From NCBI RefSeq assembly GCF_038967635.1, contig NZ_CP152413.1, positions 7,754,001 to 7,818,000 on the forward strand: DNA of 64,000 nucleotides, in the 5' to 3' direction. Source of the stretch: Bradyrhizobium sp. B124. GTDB taxonomy: Bacteria; Pseudomonadota; Alphaproteobacteria; Rhizobiales; Xanthobacteraceae. Shown piece after piece: positions 9,875 to 19,034 of the stretch (positions are counted from its first letter, which is position 1; every line of letters begins with the position of its first letter). Both the position numbers and the translations under genes were made by a program. The notes beneath the pieces were generated by a model, which made no database searches, was not told the DNA's origin, and saw only the letters and a list, made by a program, of their open reading frames with translations.

Positions 9875-10184
9875 GGCGGGCCTCGACGATGAAGCAAAAA
9901 GCGAGCTATTTCTTCGCCCGCTTCAGAAACATCCTTGATCGCTTTCTCGGCCAGCACATGGGTGGGTTTCGAGGCATCGATCGGCTGAGGCGGACACGGC
10001 TGGGGTTTTCCGCGACGGACTTGAGCTAGCCTCAAGCCGGGAACCCGGACATGCCGTAAAGCGCTGGGTGGCTGTTCAGCGCATTGAAATACCGTAACTT
10101 TATGATTTAATTGTATTTTTCGTTGAAAATCGTCGGGTTTCTGTGTACATTGAATGTCGGGTTTTTGCTGGAATGGAGGCGGTG
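9875..10184. other. intergenic with AT-rich promoter region of the AbiE pair
   Basis: The left half has a weak minus-strand frame without a recognisable product. The right part (about 10085-10160) is strongly AT-rich compared with its neighbours and probably holds the promoter of the antitoxin gene. Confidence 0.45.
10147..10157. promoter_or_regulatory. palindrome upstream of antitoxin, candidate autoregulatory operator
   Basis: ACATTGAATGT is a perfect palindrome about a central G, 27 bases before the antitoxin start and next to the AT-rich promoter region. AbiEi-type antitoxins are known to repress their own operons by binding inverted repeats, so this is a reasonable operator candidate. 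It is short and could be chance. Confidence 0.35.
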
Positions 10185-10601
10185 ATGCCGAAGCACCAGA
10201 CCTTGCTTAAAAAAATCGAACAGAAGATTGCGCGGAAGAAGGACGAGGCTGTCTTCCTGCCGCGTGAATTCACCAAGCTCGGCGGCGAAGACCAGGTCTT
10301 GCGCGCGCTGCGCACCCTCGTCAGCAAGGGCCGTCTCGTGCGGCTCGGCTACGGCGTTTATGGCCGGGCCATGCCGTCGCGCCTGACGGGCCGACCCGTG
10401 CTGATGAGCGCGGATGGCTTCGCTGGCGTGGCGCGTCAGGCGCTCGACAAGCTCGGCGTGGAATGGGAACCTACCGAAGCCGAACGGGCCTATAATGAGG
10501 GTCGCTCGACCCAGATCCCCGTCAACCCGGTCGTTCGGGTCAAAGGCCGTTTCTCGCGCCATCTGCGTTACGGCGACACGGAGCTTGTCCTTGAACGGTA
10601 A
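10185..10601 (+). CDS. AbiEi/DUF6088-like antitoxin
   Basis: 138 residues from ATG 10185, which has GGAGG just upstream (earlier in-frame starts exist). The N-terminal winged-helix region (AVFLPREFTKLGGEDQVLRA, then LRTLVSKGRLVRLGYGVYGR) is typical of AbiEi and DUF6088 antitoxins. These pair with AbiEii nucleotidyltransferase toxins and repress their own operon. The stop codon overlaps the original toxin start (TTG 10591) by 11 bases, the usual coupled arrangement. The gene looks intact although the toxin downstream is disrupted. Confidence 0.8.
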   Translation: MPKHQTLLKKIEQKIARKKDEAVFLPREFTKLGGEDQVLRALRTLVSKGRLVRLGYGVYGRAMPSRLTGRPVLMSADGFAGVARQALDKLGVEWEPTEAERAYNEGRSTQIPVNPVVRVKGRFSRHLRYGDTELVLER

Positions 10602-11524
10602 GCCGACCCTCGAAGAGCTGCTGGAAGTGCAGGAATACTTCAAGCTCCCGAGTCCGGGGCTGGTTGAGTAGGATTGGTACGTCGCCCAGGCGTGGGCCCG
10701 CGATTGCGGGCATCGACACGGGCGAGTTTCGCCTCGTGTTCGGCGGCGGCACGGCCTTGAGCCGCGCCTACAAGCTCACCAAGCGGATGTCGGAGGATGT
10801 CGATCTCAAGATCGTTCATCCTGGTAATCCCTCGCGCGGGGCCTTGCGCAAGCTACGTGGCGATATCACCGCCGCGCTGCTTGCAGCGGGTTTCGAGTTT
10901 GCCCCCAAGGACGAGAAGTATTTGGTGTCGATATATAAGGGAACGTACACCAAGTACATGTTGCCCTATAAGCTCTTGGCGCAAGCCAAAGTCTTGCGCG
11001 CCGATGTGCGGATCGAGGCCGCACTCAATCCGCTGCGGCGTGATACGGTGGACAAGCCGATCAGTTCTTTCGTGGCCGAAACCTATGGCCGCGCGCCCGA
11101 AGTCGCAAAATTTGCCTGCTCCTCTGTGCTCGAAACGGCCGCCGAAAAGCTTGTCGCGCTGACGTGGCGGGCGGGCTCGGAGCTTGCGGGTCTGCGCACG
11201 GCGCGCGACCCGACCTTGGTGCGGCACATCGACGACATTCATCAAATTCGCGGTGAATACGACGCGGCGGAAGTCGCCGGTTTGCCGCTTGAGGTCATGA
11301 AGGCCGATGCCGCGGAGCGTGGCAACCGCTTCCCCGCCTGGGCCAAAGACCGGCTTGGCGAAACCTTGCGCGCGATCGACGGCATTCCCAAGGACGAAGT
11401 CTTCGTGGATGGCTTCGCGCAATTCCAGCGCGATATGGTCTATGGCGACAAGCCAGACTTCAACACCGCGATGGGCTCCCTGAATGTCTTGCGCGACGAA
11501 CTCAAGAAGCTCGCGAACGCCTGA
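10591..11524 (+). pseudogene. AbiEii/AbiGii-family nucleotidyltransferase toxin, N-terminus broken
   Basis: The original frame starts at TTG 10591 (LNGKPTLEELLEVQEYFKLP), overlapping the antitoxin. It hits TAG at 10669-10671 in front of DWYVAQA, where relatives normally have a lysine codon. A one-base insertion near 10690 then shifts the frame, and the rest (IAGIDTGEFRLVFGGGTALS) runs open to 11524. The nucleotidyltransferase core is intact: FGGGTALSRAY and the acidic motif SEDVDLKI at ~10738-10810. A shortened protein of 286 residues could start at TTG 10664, losing about 25 N-terminal residues. Such toxins transfer nucleotides to tRNA or other targets (family knowledge). I judge it a pseudogene, with residual expression possible. 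Confidence 0.75.
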
Positions 11525-11537
11525 GCCAGTCGATCCG

Positions 11538-11895
11538 TCATTCGCGCCCCGTGTCGGGCTTGTCAGTCTTCGCCTTGGAGGTTCGGGTGTTGTCCACCGG
11601 CTGGACAAAGCCGCGCTCGATGCGAAGCGTCCCGTCACGGTTCGGTCACGACCTCGCCCGCGCGCGCGATCACGTCCGGAGAAGACATCGTCGCCGCGCA
11701 AGACAGCGATGTGGGCTTTGAGCCGCTCGGCCTCGGCCACCGCTTCCTCGGAATCGTTGTCGATTTTAAGGGATTGATAGTGTCTTCGAGAGCGGCAAGC
11801 TGTGTTTCCTCTTCCTCGGCCATGAGACGCAGGGCAGGATACGCACGGCGGAACGCGGCCACAGCGCCGTGGTCAAAGCGCGGCCATGCCGTGCG
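11538..11895 (-). pseudogene. C-terminal remnant of a ParB-like (plasmid/ICE partition) protein
   Basis: Three minus-strand frames join into one family-like sequence: AVAAFRRAYPALRLMAEEEE, TQLAALEDTIN, then EEAVAEAERLKAHIAVLRGDD, then SPDVIARAGEVVT, then DGTLRIERGFVQP, with the stop at 11538. This matches the C-terminal region of ParB-domain proteins of plasmids and integrative elements, as I remember it. At least two frameshifts make it non-functional. The 5' part is missing and is replaced at ~11900 by a truncated lipase gene on the same strand. It hints that a plasmid or conjugative element once occupied this spot. Confidence 0.55.
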
Positions 11896-11902
11896 GCTCG
11901 GT

Positions 11903-12298
11903 TTACCTGAGACTATGCAGATGGTGGAGTGTATTGCATTGATGAATTGTCCAAAACGGACCAAGAACGTTGATGCTTTCGATTCGACGACCGTCACAGT
12001 GTAGTGAGGTTACGAGACTTGAAGGCATTATTTCGAGCTTTGGAAAATTCAGATATGAGTTGCGGTCACCCCAAATGACCGAGCCGCTATCATCGACCAG
12101 GCGCGAGCCCAGGATACCTGGGACAAAGACAAGGGGCCTTTGTGGTTGTGCAACTGCGTCATGAGCCGCTGCGAAGGACAGCATCATTGCGAGAGCAATA
12201 ATCAATGTTGCCATCGTACGCGGAGGCAAGTGCGAGCGGTCGCGCCGCGGCTGAGCGCCCTGTTCCTTCATAGAGTCTGTCCAGTTGGTGTCGGTCAT
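11903..12298 (-). pseudogene. truncated LCAT/PGAP1-like lipase, N-terminal 130 residues only
   Basis: The start is ATG 12298, with GGAGGAG six bases upstream. An N-terminal membrane or signal segment (TMATLIIALAMMLSFAAAHD) precedes the lipase motif PLVFVPGILGSRLVDDSG and VIWGDRNSYLNFPKLEI, typical of lecithin:cholesterol acyltransferase-like hydrolases. Homology-like sequence persists to about VLGPFWTIHQCNTLHHL and then stops abruptly at ~11905. The catalytic GxSxG serine, Asp and His that should follow are absent. The break coincides with the start of the ParB-like remnant, so a deletion or recombination joined the two. Confidence 0.65.
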
Positions 12299-12398
12299 TC
12301 GCTCCTCCGTCTTCCGGAATAAGGTGGGTCGGTTGCGATTGTCGAGGCTGGCGCAATTCCTCACCGGTTCGTGCCGCGGGATCCTTCGCGGTAAAAGG

Positions 12399-13465
12399 TC
12401 AGGGTCGCGGGATCGTCAGGGCGACCGGTGCCCCTTCCTTTTCGCCATCGAACAGGATGAGGACGCGCAGACCGGACGGGCTCTCATCCAGTGGCAGAAT
12501 GGCTTCGGCTTTGCGCGTTCCTCGGTTTTCCCACGACGCCGGCAAGATCTTTGAGAAACTTTGCGTGTTCGCTCTCCCCATCCCACCAATAGATCGCATA
12601 CCGCCCGGGATCGCTTGTGGTCGGCCCTGCGAGCACCAGGACGCCATCGCCGAAGGCGGCGAGGTCACGGACTCCCTGGCCTTCTCCCAAAGGCAAGCGG
12701 TAAAGACGGGCGCTGGCGGTCGCATTGCCGAATATGGCGTCAACGGCTACTGACAGGACGGCGGCGCGGCCATTTGCCAATGAAGGCCCGCGGAACCCCA
12801 CGAGGATTTGTCCGTTCGCTGACTGCGACGCCTTCGATGGTCAGCCCATTGTCCTCCAGCCTGCGATCGAGATAGTTCGACAGGGCCGGCTCCTGATCGA
12901 TGATTGCGCGAAGTTTTCCCTGCCTTTCGACGACAGACAAATCGTGGCTGCCCTCCGGGCGGAAGCGTACGATCTGGCTGCTTGCTGCGATCCGCGCCGC
13001 AGTTTCTTTCTTGCCGAGCTTGTGTTCACTGTCGCGGGGACGGCCGTGCCAACCGATCACGTAAAAGAACCCGTCGGTGTAGGCGACGCCCTCGCCGTCG
13101 AGCTCGAGTGCCTTACCTTTGAAGCGGTTGTCGATGAGCGGAATCATCTCGCCAGCCTGAATCTCGCCATCCTCCACTCTCACGAGCTGCGCCGCCTGCG
13201 CATTGTCGTCGATGACGAGGCAGGTGCGCGGAAAACCAAGAGGACTGGCGCAGGCGATACCGCTCACGTCTTTTGATTTCTTGCCGTTCTTGGCTTGTAC
13301 TGCGCCGTGAACCGGCCGGGTGTCGTCGGCGATGGCCGTGTTTGGCGCAAACAGACCGAGGAGGAGGGCAGCCGCCGAAGCGAGCAACGTGCCAGCTGGT
13401 CTATGTACGTAACGTACTAAGCAAAAACTGCGCACGGCAATAATCGATGTCGAGGCGTGGGGCAT
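12399..13465 (-). pseudogene. DUF3616-type protein, disrupted by two frameshifts
   Basis: Begins at ATG 13465 with a signal peptide (AGTLLASAAALLLGLFAPNT). The first frame reads DVSGIACASPLGFPRTCLVI and LTIEGVAVS, and is then interrupted near 12825. The sequence continues one frame over (GFRGPSLANGRAAVLSVAVD, then YRLPLGEGQGVRDLAAFGDG) and shifts again near 12535 to end with AEAILPLDESPSGLRVLILF. Joined, these give a DUF3616-like beta-propeller protein of about 350 residues with unknown biochemical role. The reconstruction depends on two single-base indels that I placed by reading the frames. Confidence 0.65.
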
Positions 13466-13679
13466 ATCGGCCTCATGAAAAAATCCGTGGTTGTAATTTT
13501 TTGGTGCTGGGCGAATATAGCGCCTTATACAACCTTTGGCTGGACGGCGCTATCTCAAGGCGCGGGTCTTATGCATTCGCATTCGGCCGCGTGGCCGAAG
13601 CCGGGAGTGCGTGTGCCTACCATCCAGCGACCGATTATCAGCTAATTTTGCAAAACCGATCACTTTTTTGGAGAGTGCG

Positions 13680-14597
13680 ATGAAGGCCATTGCGATGATC
13701 CCATTTGCAATATGTTTGTTATTTTCCGGTGACGCCTCCGCGTGGAATCTCCGGGGCCATATGGAGATAGCGGCGATCGCCTGGGATCAGCTGACGCCCG
13801 CAACCAAGGCTAGGGCCAGTCAGCTTCTGAGACTGAACCCGGATTATGATCGCTGGGTTGAGGGCTTCTCGGGCCGCGAGAAAAGCAAGGCCGCCTTCGC
13901 CCGGGCCGCCGGATGGGCCGACGACATCAAGAAAAAGAACGACTACACAGATGACGGCGAGAAGCCGTCAGGTCCGGATTCTGCGCGTAACATTGGATAC
14001 CGCGACAAATTGATGCATCGCTACTGGCACTACAAGGATATTCCGTTCTCGCCGGACAACACCCAGACGCATGACGGGCCCAAGCCTAATGCCGAGACTC
14101 AGATTATTGTCTTTCGTGATGCGCTAGCCTCGGAGGCTTCCGATGACGTGAGATCGTATGACCTCGTCTGGCTGCTTCACCTGGTCGGCGACGTGCACCA
14201 GCCCCTACACGCGACCTCGCGCTTCACCCGGGACTTGCCGGATGGTGATCGTGGCGGCAACGACGTGAAATTGTGTGAAAGGCCATGCAGGAACGAACTG
14301 CACGCCTTCTGGGACAATCTTTTTGGCGCGGGAACGAGCACGCGCGCGGCGATCAATGCAGCGCGAAAGATCGACGATGCGCCGGCCGGGAGCGCCGCCA
14401 ATGAGGACGTCCACGCCTGGATCGTGGAAAGTTTTGAGTTGGCCAAGAGCGACGTTTACAAGCCGCCGATCGGTGTTGGCGGTGGGCCGTTCACCATGAC
14501 CGACACGTACAAGCGAAAGGCGAAGGCGGTTGCGAATGAACGGGCGGCTATCGCGGGAGCACGTCTTGCGAAACTCCTGAACAACGCATTGCAGTAG
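13680..14597 (+). CDS. S1/P1-family zinc nuclease, secreted
   Basis: 305 residues from ATG 13680, with GGAGAG upstream. The signal peptide MKAIAMIPFAICLLFSGDAS ends just before AWNLRGH; in this family the N-terminal Trp of the mature enzyme is a zinc ligand, and WNLRGH fits. Further trinuclear zinc-site residues are visible in GWADDIK, HRYWHYKDIP, LLHLVGDVHQPLHA, DRGGNDVKL and ELHAFWDNLFG. The enzyme should cleave single-stranded DNA and RNA and 3'-nucleotides outside the cytoplasm, giving phosphate and nucleosides. The length matches the family. No operon partner is evident. Confidence 0.9.
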   Translation: MKAIAMIPFAICLLFSGDASAWNLRGHMEIAAIAWDQLTPATKARASQLLRLNPDYDRWVEGFSGREKSKAAFARAAGWADDIKKKNDYTDDGEKPSGPDSARNIGYRDKLMHRYWHYKDIPFSPDNTQTHDGPKPNAETQIIVFRDALASEASDDVRSYDLVWLLHLVGDVHQPLHATSRFTRDLPDGDRGGNDVKLCERPCRNELHAFWDNLFGAGTSTRAAINAARKIDDAPAGSAANEDVHAWIVESFELAKSDVYKPPIGVGGGPFTMTDTYKRKAKAVANERAAIAGARLAKLLNNALQ

Positions 14598-14862
14598 CGG
14601 GGCGCGATATGCGCCGGCAGCGACGATTGTGGGGGCGGATACGGTCCGTTTGCTTTCAGCTCATTGGCGCAGGCCGCTCCGGTGTTCGCTTGCGCCGCCG
14701 GAGTTACGATCGAGGGGCCCTTCGAACAGCATCGGCCTTGTTGCGCGACATTACAATTGGAGCGTCACGCTCTTGCCGCTCCGGGAGGCAAGGCTTTTTC
14801 ACCTTGGTGTCACACGACGTTCCCTGGCGATCAGGACTGAAGTAGAGGTAGGGGGCGATCAC

Positions 14863-15510
14863 GTGGATTTCATCTATCAGCTTATCCAAGATGCGCGGGT
14901 TTGGTCGAAGTATATATTGCACGGCTTGAGCGCCGCCGCTCCCCTCGGAGCGGTCGTGGTCTTTGCGATCGCGCTGGGTCAATATGTGCGGTCCGAGAAC
15001 TGGAAAAAGACCGAATTTGTAGCGAAGCTCTTTAAGGAATTCTCGGAGAACGAGGATTGCAGGAATGCGCGCTGGATGCTCGAGGGCGATCCACGCGAGA
15101 TAACTTACAAGTGCGGCGAAAAATATGAACGCTATTCGTACAATTTCGACGAGCTGGGCAACGCGATTGACAGTGCACTGGGGAAGGCGCCGCTTAGCGC
15201 TCAGCAGCTCCACATGCTCGATAGCCTCGATGGCTTCTTCGTATACATTGAACAGTTTGAACGCGCCATCCAGCGCAAACTGGTCGAGCAGGATGACGTC
15301 TATCCATACCTTGGTTATTGGATCGGAGTTCTGTCCGGTGAGGCAGGCTGGGCCCCGCCAAAGCCAATCTTGCCAAAAATTCACGCCTACATCGAACATG
15401 GCGGTTTCGATGACGTGGAGAACTTCCTGAATCGCAAATGGGATGATACAGATCCTAACCAGGCGAACCAACCCACAGGGAAACACCCCGAAAACCCCGC
15501 TTCGCCTTAA
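14863..15510 (+). CDS. single-pass membrane protein of unknown function
   Basis: I place the start at GTG 14863, preceded by AGAGGTAGGGGG, giving 215 residues; the frame is open further upstream to 14629 without protein-like character. A single transmembrane helix (SAAAPLGAVVVFAIALG) near residue 25 is followed by a hydrophilic, acidic and helical domain (KKTEFVAKLFKEFSENEDCR, LHMLDSLDGFFVYIEQFERA). The topology suggests a cytoplasmic domain tethered to the inner membrane. It resembles small membrane proteins of the DUF4760 type in style, but I cannot assign a family. Confidence 0.6.
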   Translation: MDFIYQLIQDARVWSKYILHGLSAAAPLGAVVVFAIALGQYVRSENWKKTEFVAKLFKEFSENEDCRNARWMLEGDPREITYKCGEKYERYSYNFDELGNAIDSALGKAPLSAQQLHMLDSLDGFFVYIEQFERAIQRKLVEQDDVYPYLGYWIGVLSGEAGWAPPKPILPKIHAYIEHGGFDDVENFLNRKWDDTDPNQANQPTGKHPENPASP

Positions 15511-16002
15511 ACAGATTAATTGCCACGGCCCTCGTTCGGCGGCACAAGCTCCTTGACCCGGATTAAGGATCCAGATGTTGCCAGGCCAGAAATCGCTGTT
15601 CGATGCGCCTGCTCCGCAATTGTGCTGCGGATGTTGTCCGATCCCTCGTCGATCGCGCCCCTGAAGATCGTGAAGAAGGAAATACAACTGCATCGATTGG
15701 ACCGATACCGCCGACCTTGCCAAGTCGCCGCGCGCGCGATGGCGACCCCACCCGGAGGCTGGTTACGGATCGACTGCGACACACATCAGATTGTAGCCCT
15801 CGATATCATGCGTCGAACGAGACGACACCAATCCATGAGCTCGAGCGCGACTTGGGTTGCAAGGACCACTCAAAGGTGCTGCTGGGCTATCCTACGAGCG
15901 CAGCCATCTGGTTGCACTGAGGCCAGCGAGGATTTCGACATGCGGTCCACCGTCGTATTGATGGCCGGGCGAACAATAGAAGAAACGTAGGACTTCAGAC
16001 CA
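15511..16002. other. intergenic, nothing recognised
   Basis: Both strands carry only short, low-quality frames. No repeat, terminator or known fragment was seen. Confidence 0.5.
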
Positions 16003-16881
16003 ATGCAAATGACTCTGCCGGACTATGCTACTCGTTTTGACTCTCTTTCGCTCTCGGCGTGCTTCTTGGATTTGAAAGGCGTAGGCGATGCGCCGCGACA
16101 GGCAACCGGATTTTTTTGGCGGCGTTCAGAGAAGGTGTTTCTAATCACGAATTGGCATGTGGTGACCGGCCTCAACTTGATGGATGGAAAAGCTATAGGC
16201 AATCATTGGGTACCGGAGCGCATCGTATTGCGGTACTTCGTAAAGGGAGCGTCCCAACCAGATGGTTGGCGAAGTATGACCGTGCCGGACATCAATCTTT
16301 CGCTCTTTGAAGATTTTCACAAGCCATATTGGGTTCAGCACCCGATGGCTTACGAGTGGAATGTCGACGTGGTGGCGCTCGACGTGACAGAGAAATTGGG
16401 CGGAGGAGACGTGTTTTGCGTCAACGACTATACCTACCCAAGGCTATATCACTTTGCCGGAAGCGAGATTTTTGTGCTGGGCCACGCACTGCCCGAAACC
16501 ACGAACGCCTATCCTGTGCCATTTCCCATTTGGAAGCGGGGAAGTATCGCAAGTGAGATTATCGTCCCATGGAACATGCGACCGGCGTTCCTGATCGATA
16601 GTCGGACCTCAAAGGGTATGTCAGGTTCTCCAGTTTTCGCGCGGGTCTTTGGACCTGCAGCACACGGGGATGGCTCCATTCACGCCGACAACATCTTAGT
16701 CTCGGAGTTCATGGGCATTTATTCTGGAAGACTGTTCGACGATGAAAACAATGCCAGCGTTGGACTGGTGTGGCACCGCAACTTGATCGACCAACTCTTG
16801 GCCGAGCCAGTCTCCGGCTCAAGAGATTGGAAAAAGAGTGAGTCAATTCAAATGTTTACTTCAGTGCGCGGCAAAGAATAG
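16003..16881 (+). CDS. trypsin-like serine peptidase (cytoplasmic)
   Basis: 292 residues, ATG 16003 with AGGA upstream. There is no signal peptide. The chymotrypsin-fold triad is readable: His in FLITNWHVVTG (~residue 51), Asp in VDVVALDV (~121) and Ser in KGMSGSPVF (~205). FFWRRSEKVFLITNWHV is the typical first beta-barrel entry of HtrA/trypsin-like peptidases. There is no PDZ domain. Stand-alone cytoplasmic trypsin-like proteins of this size occur in bacterial accessory and defence islands, often linked to other genes; here the only neighbour is a Fic remnant on the other strand. Substrate unknown. Confidence 0.75.
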   Translation: MQMTLPDYATRFDSLSLSACFLDLKGVGDAPRQATGFFWRRSEKVFLITNWHVVTGLNLMDGKAIGNHWVPERIVLRYFVKGASQPDGWRSMTVPDINLSLFEDFHKPYWVQHPMAYEWNVDVVALDVTEKLGGGDVFCVNDYTYPRLYHFAGSEIFVLGHALPETTNAYPVPFPIWKRGSIASEIIVPWNMRPAFLIDSRTSKGMSGSPVFARVFGPAAHGDGSIHADNILVSEFMGIYSGRLFDDENNASVGLVWHRNLIDQLLAEPVSGSRDWKKSESIQMFTSVRGKE

Positions 16882-16899
16882 CTGCGCGGGGAGAGTATT

Positions 16900-17385
16900 G
16901 GACGTCATTCGCCGGATCGGCTGCCGCACTGGGCGCATTCTTCACGGGCAATCTCCATTCCATCACTACCAACCAGGCCGCGATCTCGGGCCCGATTGGG
17001 CCTGAGACCACCTGCATCCGACCGGTTTCAGCAGTACGCCACGCGCCGACAACGATTTTCATCATGCCGCTTCGCCCCGGTAGGGAAAGAGCGCTGCGTG
17101 CCAGACATGGAGACGCTTGGCTGTGAGATCGGCAGCGTAGTGTTCAGTGACATCGAGGATCATTTCCACCGCGCCTTCCACATGGAGGTCCGCCGGCGGC
17201 CGGGCCCCAATATCCATGCAAAGTCGGCGGGCAATGGATGATCTGGGATTTGGTCGCGATTCAGAACCTCGCCGCCGCCCTCACTGGACTTCACGACTTC
17301 TTCAGTGAGGATCTGGAGAGTCGCTTGGCTTTGAGCGGGACGCTCCATCCGCCCGAGCAGGCGGCCCTGCTATTGGCGTAGAGTA
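16900..17385 (-). pseudogene. Fic-family protein remnant (DUF4172 N-terminal region), frameshifted
   Basis: Minus-strand fragments in different frames line up with Fic proteins: GRMERPAQSQATLQILTEEV and VVKSSEGGGEVLNRDQ (~17340-17260), then RRLCMDIGARPPADLHVEGA, VEMILDVTEHYAADLTAKRL and WHAALFP (~17250-17080), then MKIVVGAWRTAETGRMQVVS and GPIG (~17065-16990). Beyond this the sequence loses the family pattern, and the catalytic HPFxDGNGR segment is absent. Frameshifts fall near 17255 and 17070. Fic enzymes AMPylate target proteins; this copy cannot be active. Confidence 0.7.
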
Positions 17386-17647
17386 GCTAAGCGGTCTGCA
17401 ATCCGTTGCACGTTCCAATAGAAGGCCGGCCACTACCAACCTATAAATACTGTCCATAATCTTGTCATTGCTTGCAAATACTGCGGCCTATTCGCGCCAT
17501 CGACAAGTCTATTATTGTCAAATTTGCAGTGAAAGGAGAGGGTAATCTCTACCGACACCAAGATCTGGAAAACTGAATGACGTTGATATTGTCGGTATGC
17601 CGGGTATAACTTGAATGTTGATTTGATGCTCCGAAGAGGGAATTGAT

Positions 17648-18868
17648 ATGGGCGTTGCCACCGTTCCTCAGTCTTCTGCAGAGTGGTCCATGCTGTCACT
17701 TGCCGATAAGGATCCTTTTCCGACTTATGATCTGCTTCGGGAGAGGGGGCGGGTCGTTTGGGATCCCGGTATGAACTGTTGGCTGATCCTGACTTATGAC
17801 CTCTGCAAGGAGGTTGAATCGGACGAGAGTGCATATCGAATTACTTACGCCGACGCGCCTCCATTGGTGTTCGAGATCAGAGGAGGTGAGGGGCTTTCGG
17901 CGCTTATGGGAGAGAGGCACGCCCGTATGCGTCGGGTCTACCTCAAGCTTCTCGCACCGTCTGCCATGCCGAAATATCGTGACCAGCACATCGTCCCGAT
18001 CATCAACGAAACCATTGATCGCTTTGCCGACAATGGAAGTGCCGAACTCGTCTCTCAATTTTGTGAACCGATAACCGGTAAGGTCATGGCAAGCCTTTTC
18101 GGACTTCCTTGGAACGACGATGCGCTTCTCCACGATATGGCTGGGTGGCACAGGGACATTGTGGCCTGGATCGGTATGAAGTATTCGGGCGAGGATCTAA
18201 CTAGGAAGGCCCAGCTGGCATGTAAGGAATTGAATGGAATTCTTTTGCCTCGTATCCTTGAGCGAAAGAACAATCGCGGCAGCGATTTCGTGAGCTTGGT
18301 TTGGTCTCAAGCCGAGCAAGATTGCGGCGAGGTCGCGGTAGATGATGTGCTGGGAGTTGTGAGGGAGTTGGCGCTCGGCGCCGGCGAGAACACGGCAAAT
18401 GCGACTGCCAACGCCATTTATCTCTTCTTGACCAATTCCGCGGTGCGAGCCGCAGTGACAGGCGATCTGGAAGGTTCTCTCAATGCGTTTGTCGAAGAGA
18501 CGTTCCGGCTCTTTGGGTCGGTTCAATTTCGCTACCGAGTTGCCAATCGTGACGTGTCGCTCGGCGGCGTGACGATCAAAAAGGACGATACGATTTGCCT
18601 TCTCCACGCAGCCGCAAATCGAGATTCCGAACACTATGCATGTCCGCATATCGTCGATTTGGGACGTCCGCGTTTGACCGATCACCTGGCATTTAACGTA
18701 GGCCCGAGGGTCTGCGTGGGCATGCATCTGGCGAGGCTCGAAGTAAGGGAGAGCCTCAAGGCGCTTATCACACGTTGTCCAAATCTACGCCTCGATCCCT
18801 CCAGGGAAGCTCCGCGGTTCCTGGATTTTTATCATCGGTATTTTGGTCCGTTGCATTCGCGATTTTAG
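17648..18868 (+). CDS. cytochrome P450
   Basis: 406 residues, ATG 17648 with AGAGGGA eight bases upstream. This is a soluble bacterial P450: I-helix oxygen motif LGAGENTANA (~242-252, with Asn where Thr is usual after GENT), ExxR in EETFRLFG (~282) and the haem loop FNVGPRVCVG (348-357) carrying the Cys ligand. The length is normal. The gene stands alone on the plus strand; no ferredoxin or reductase is nearby, so electrons must come from elsewhere. Rhizobia often carry P450s in symbiosis regions. Its position beside a divergent block of amino-acid-type biosynthetic genes and a GntR regulator suggests a role in specialised metabolism (inference). Confidence 0.93.
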   Translation: MGVATVPQSSAEWSMLSLADKDPFPTYDLLRERGRVVWDPGMNCWLILTYDLCKEVESDESAYRITYADAPPLVFEIRGGEGLSALMGERHARMRRVYLKLLAPSAMPKYRDQHIVPIINETIDRFADNGSAELVSQFCEPITGKVMASLFGLPWNDDALLHDMAGWHRDIVAWIGMKYSGEDLTRKAQLACKELNGILLPRILERKNNRGSDFVSLVWSQAEQDCGEVAVDDVLGVVRELALGAGENTANATANAIYLFLTNSAVRAAVTGDLEGSLNAFVEETFRLFGSVQFRYRVANRDVSLGGVTIKKDDTICLLHAAANRDSEHYACPHIVDLGRPRLTDHLAFNVGPRVCVGMHLARLEVRESLKALITRCPNLRLDPSREAPRFLDFYHRYFGPLHSRF

Positions 18869-18881
18869 GACCAAAGAACGT

Positions 18882-18911
18882 GGTGCTTTACGACGAGGTG
18901 CTTTACGACGA
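18882..18911. repeat. 15-bp perfect tandem duplication
   Basis: GGTGCTTTACGACGA occurs twice back to back immediately after the P450 stop codon, followed by GG of a third partial copy. This is probably a recent slippage event in the short space between the P450 and the convergent GntR gene. Confidence 0.9.
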
Positions 18912-19034
18912 GGCTTATGCACCGGCAGGGCCTGGCTAACGGCCGCTGTCCGTCTTGCATCGGCCGGCGCGACAGGTCCGCATAGGCGGCGGGACCTTGC
19001 CAGCTCTGTTCCTGCTGAAGACTTGGCGCAGCTT

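Noticed and set aside
10853..11740. 295-codon minus-strand frame across the AbiEii toxin gene.
   Set aside because: It is antisense to the nucleotidyltransferase core; only its first part beyond 11538 overlaps real coding remnants (ParB-like).
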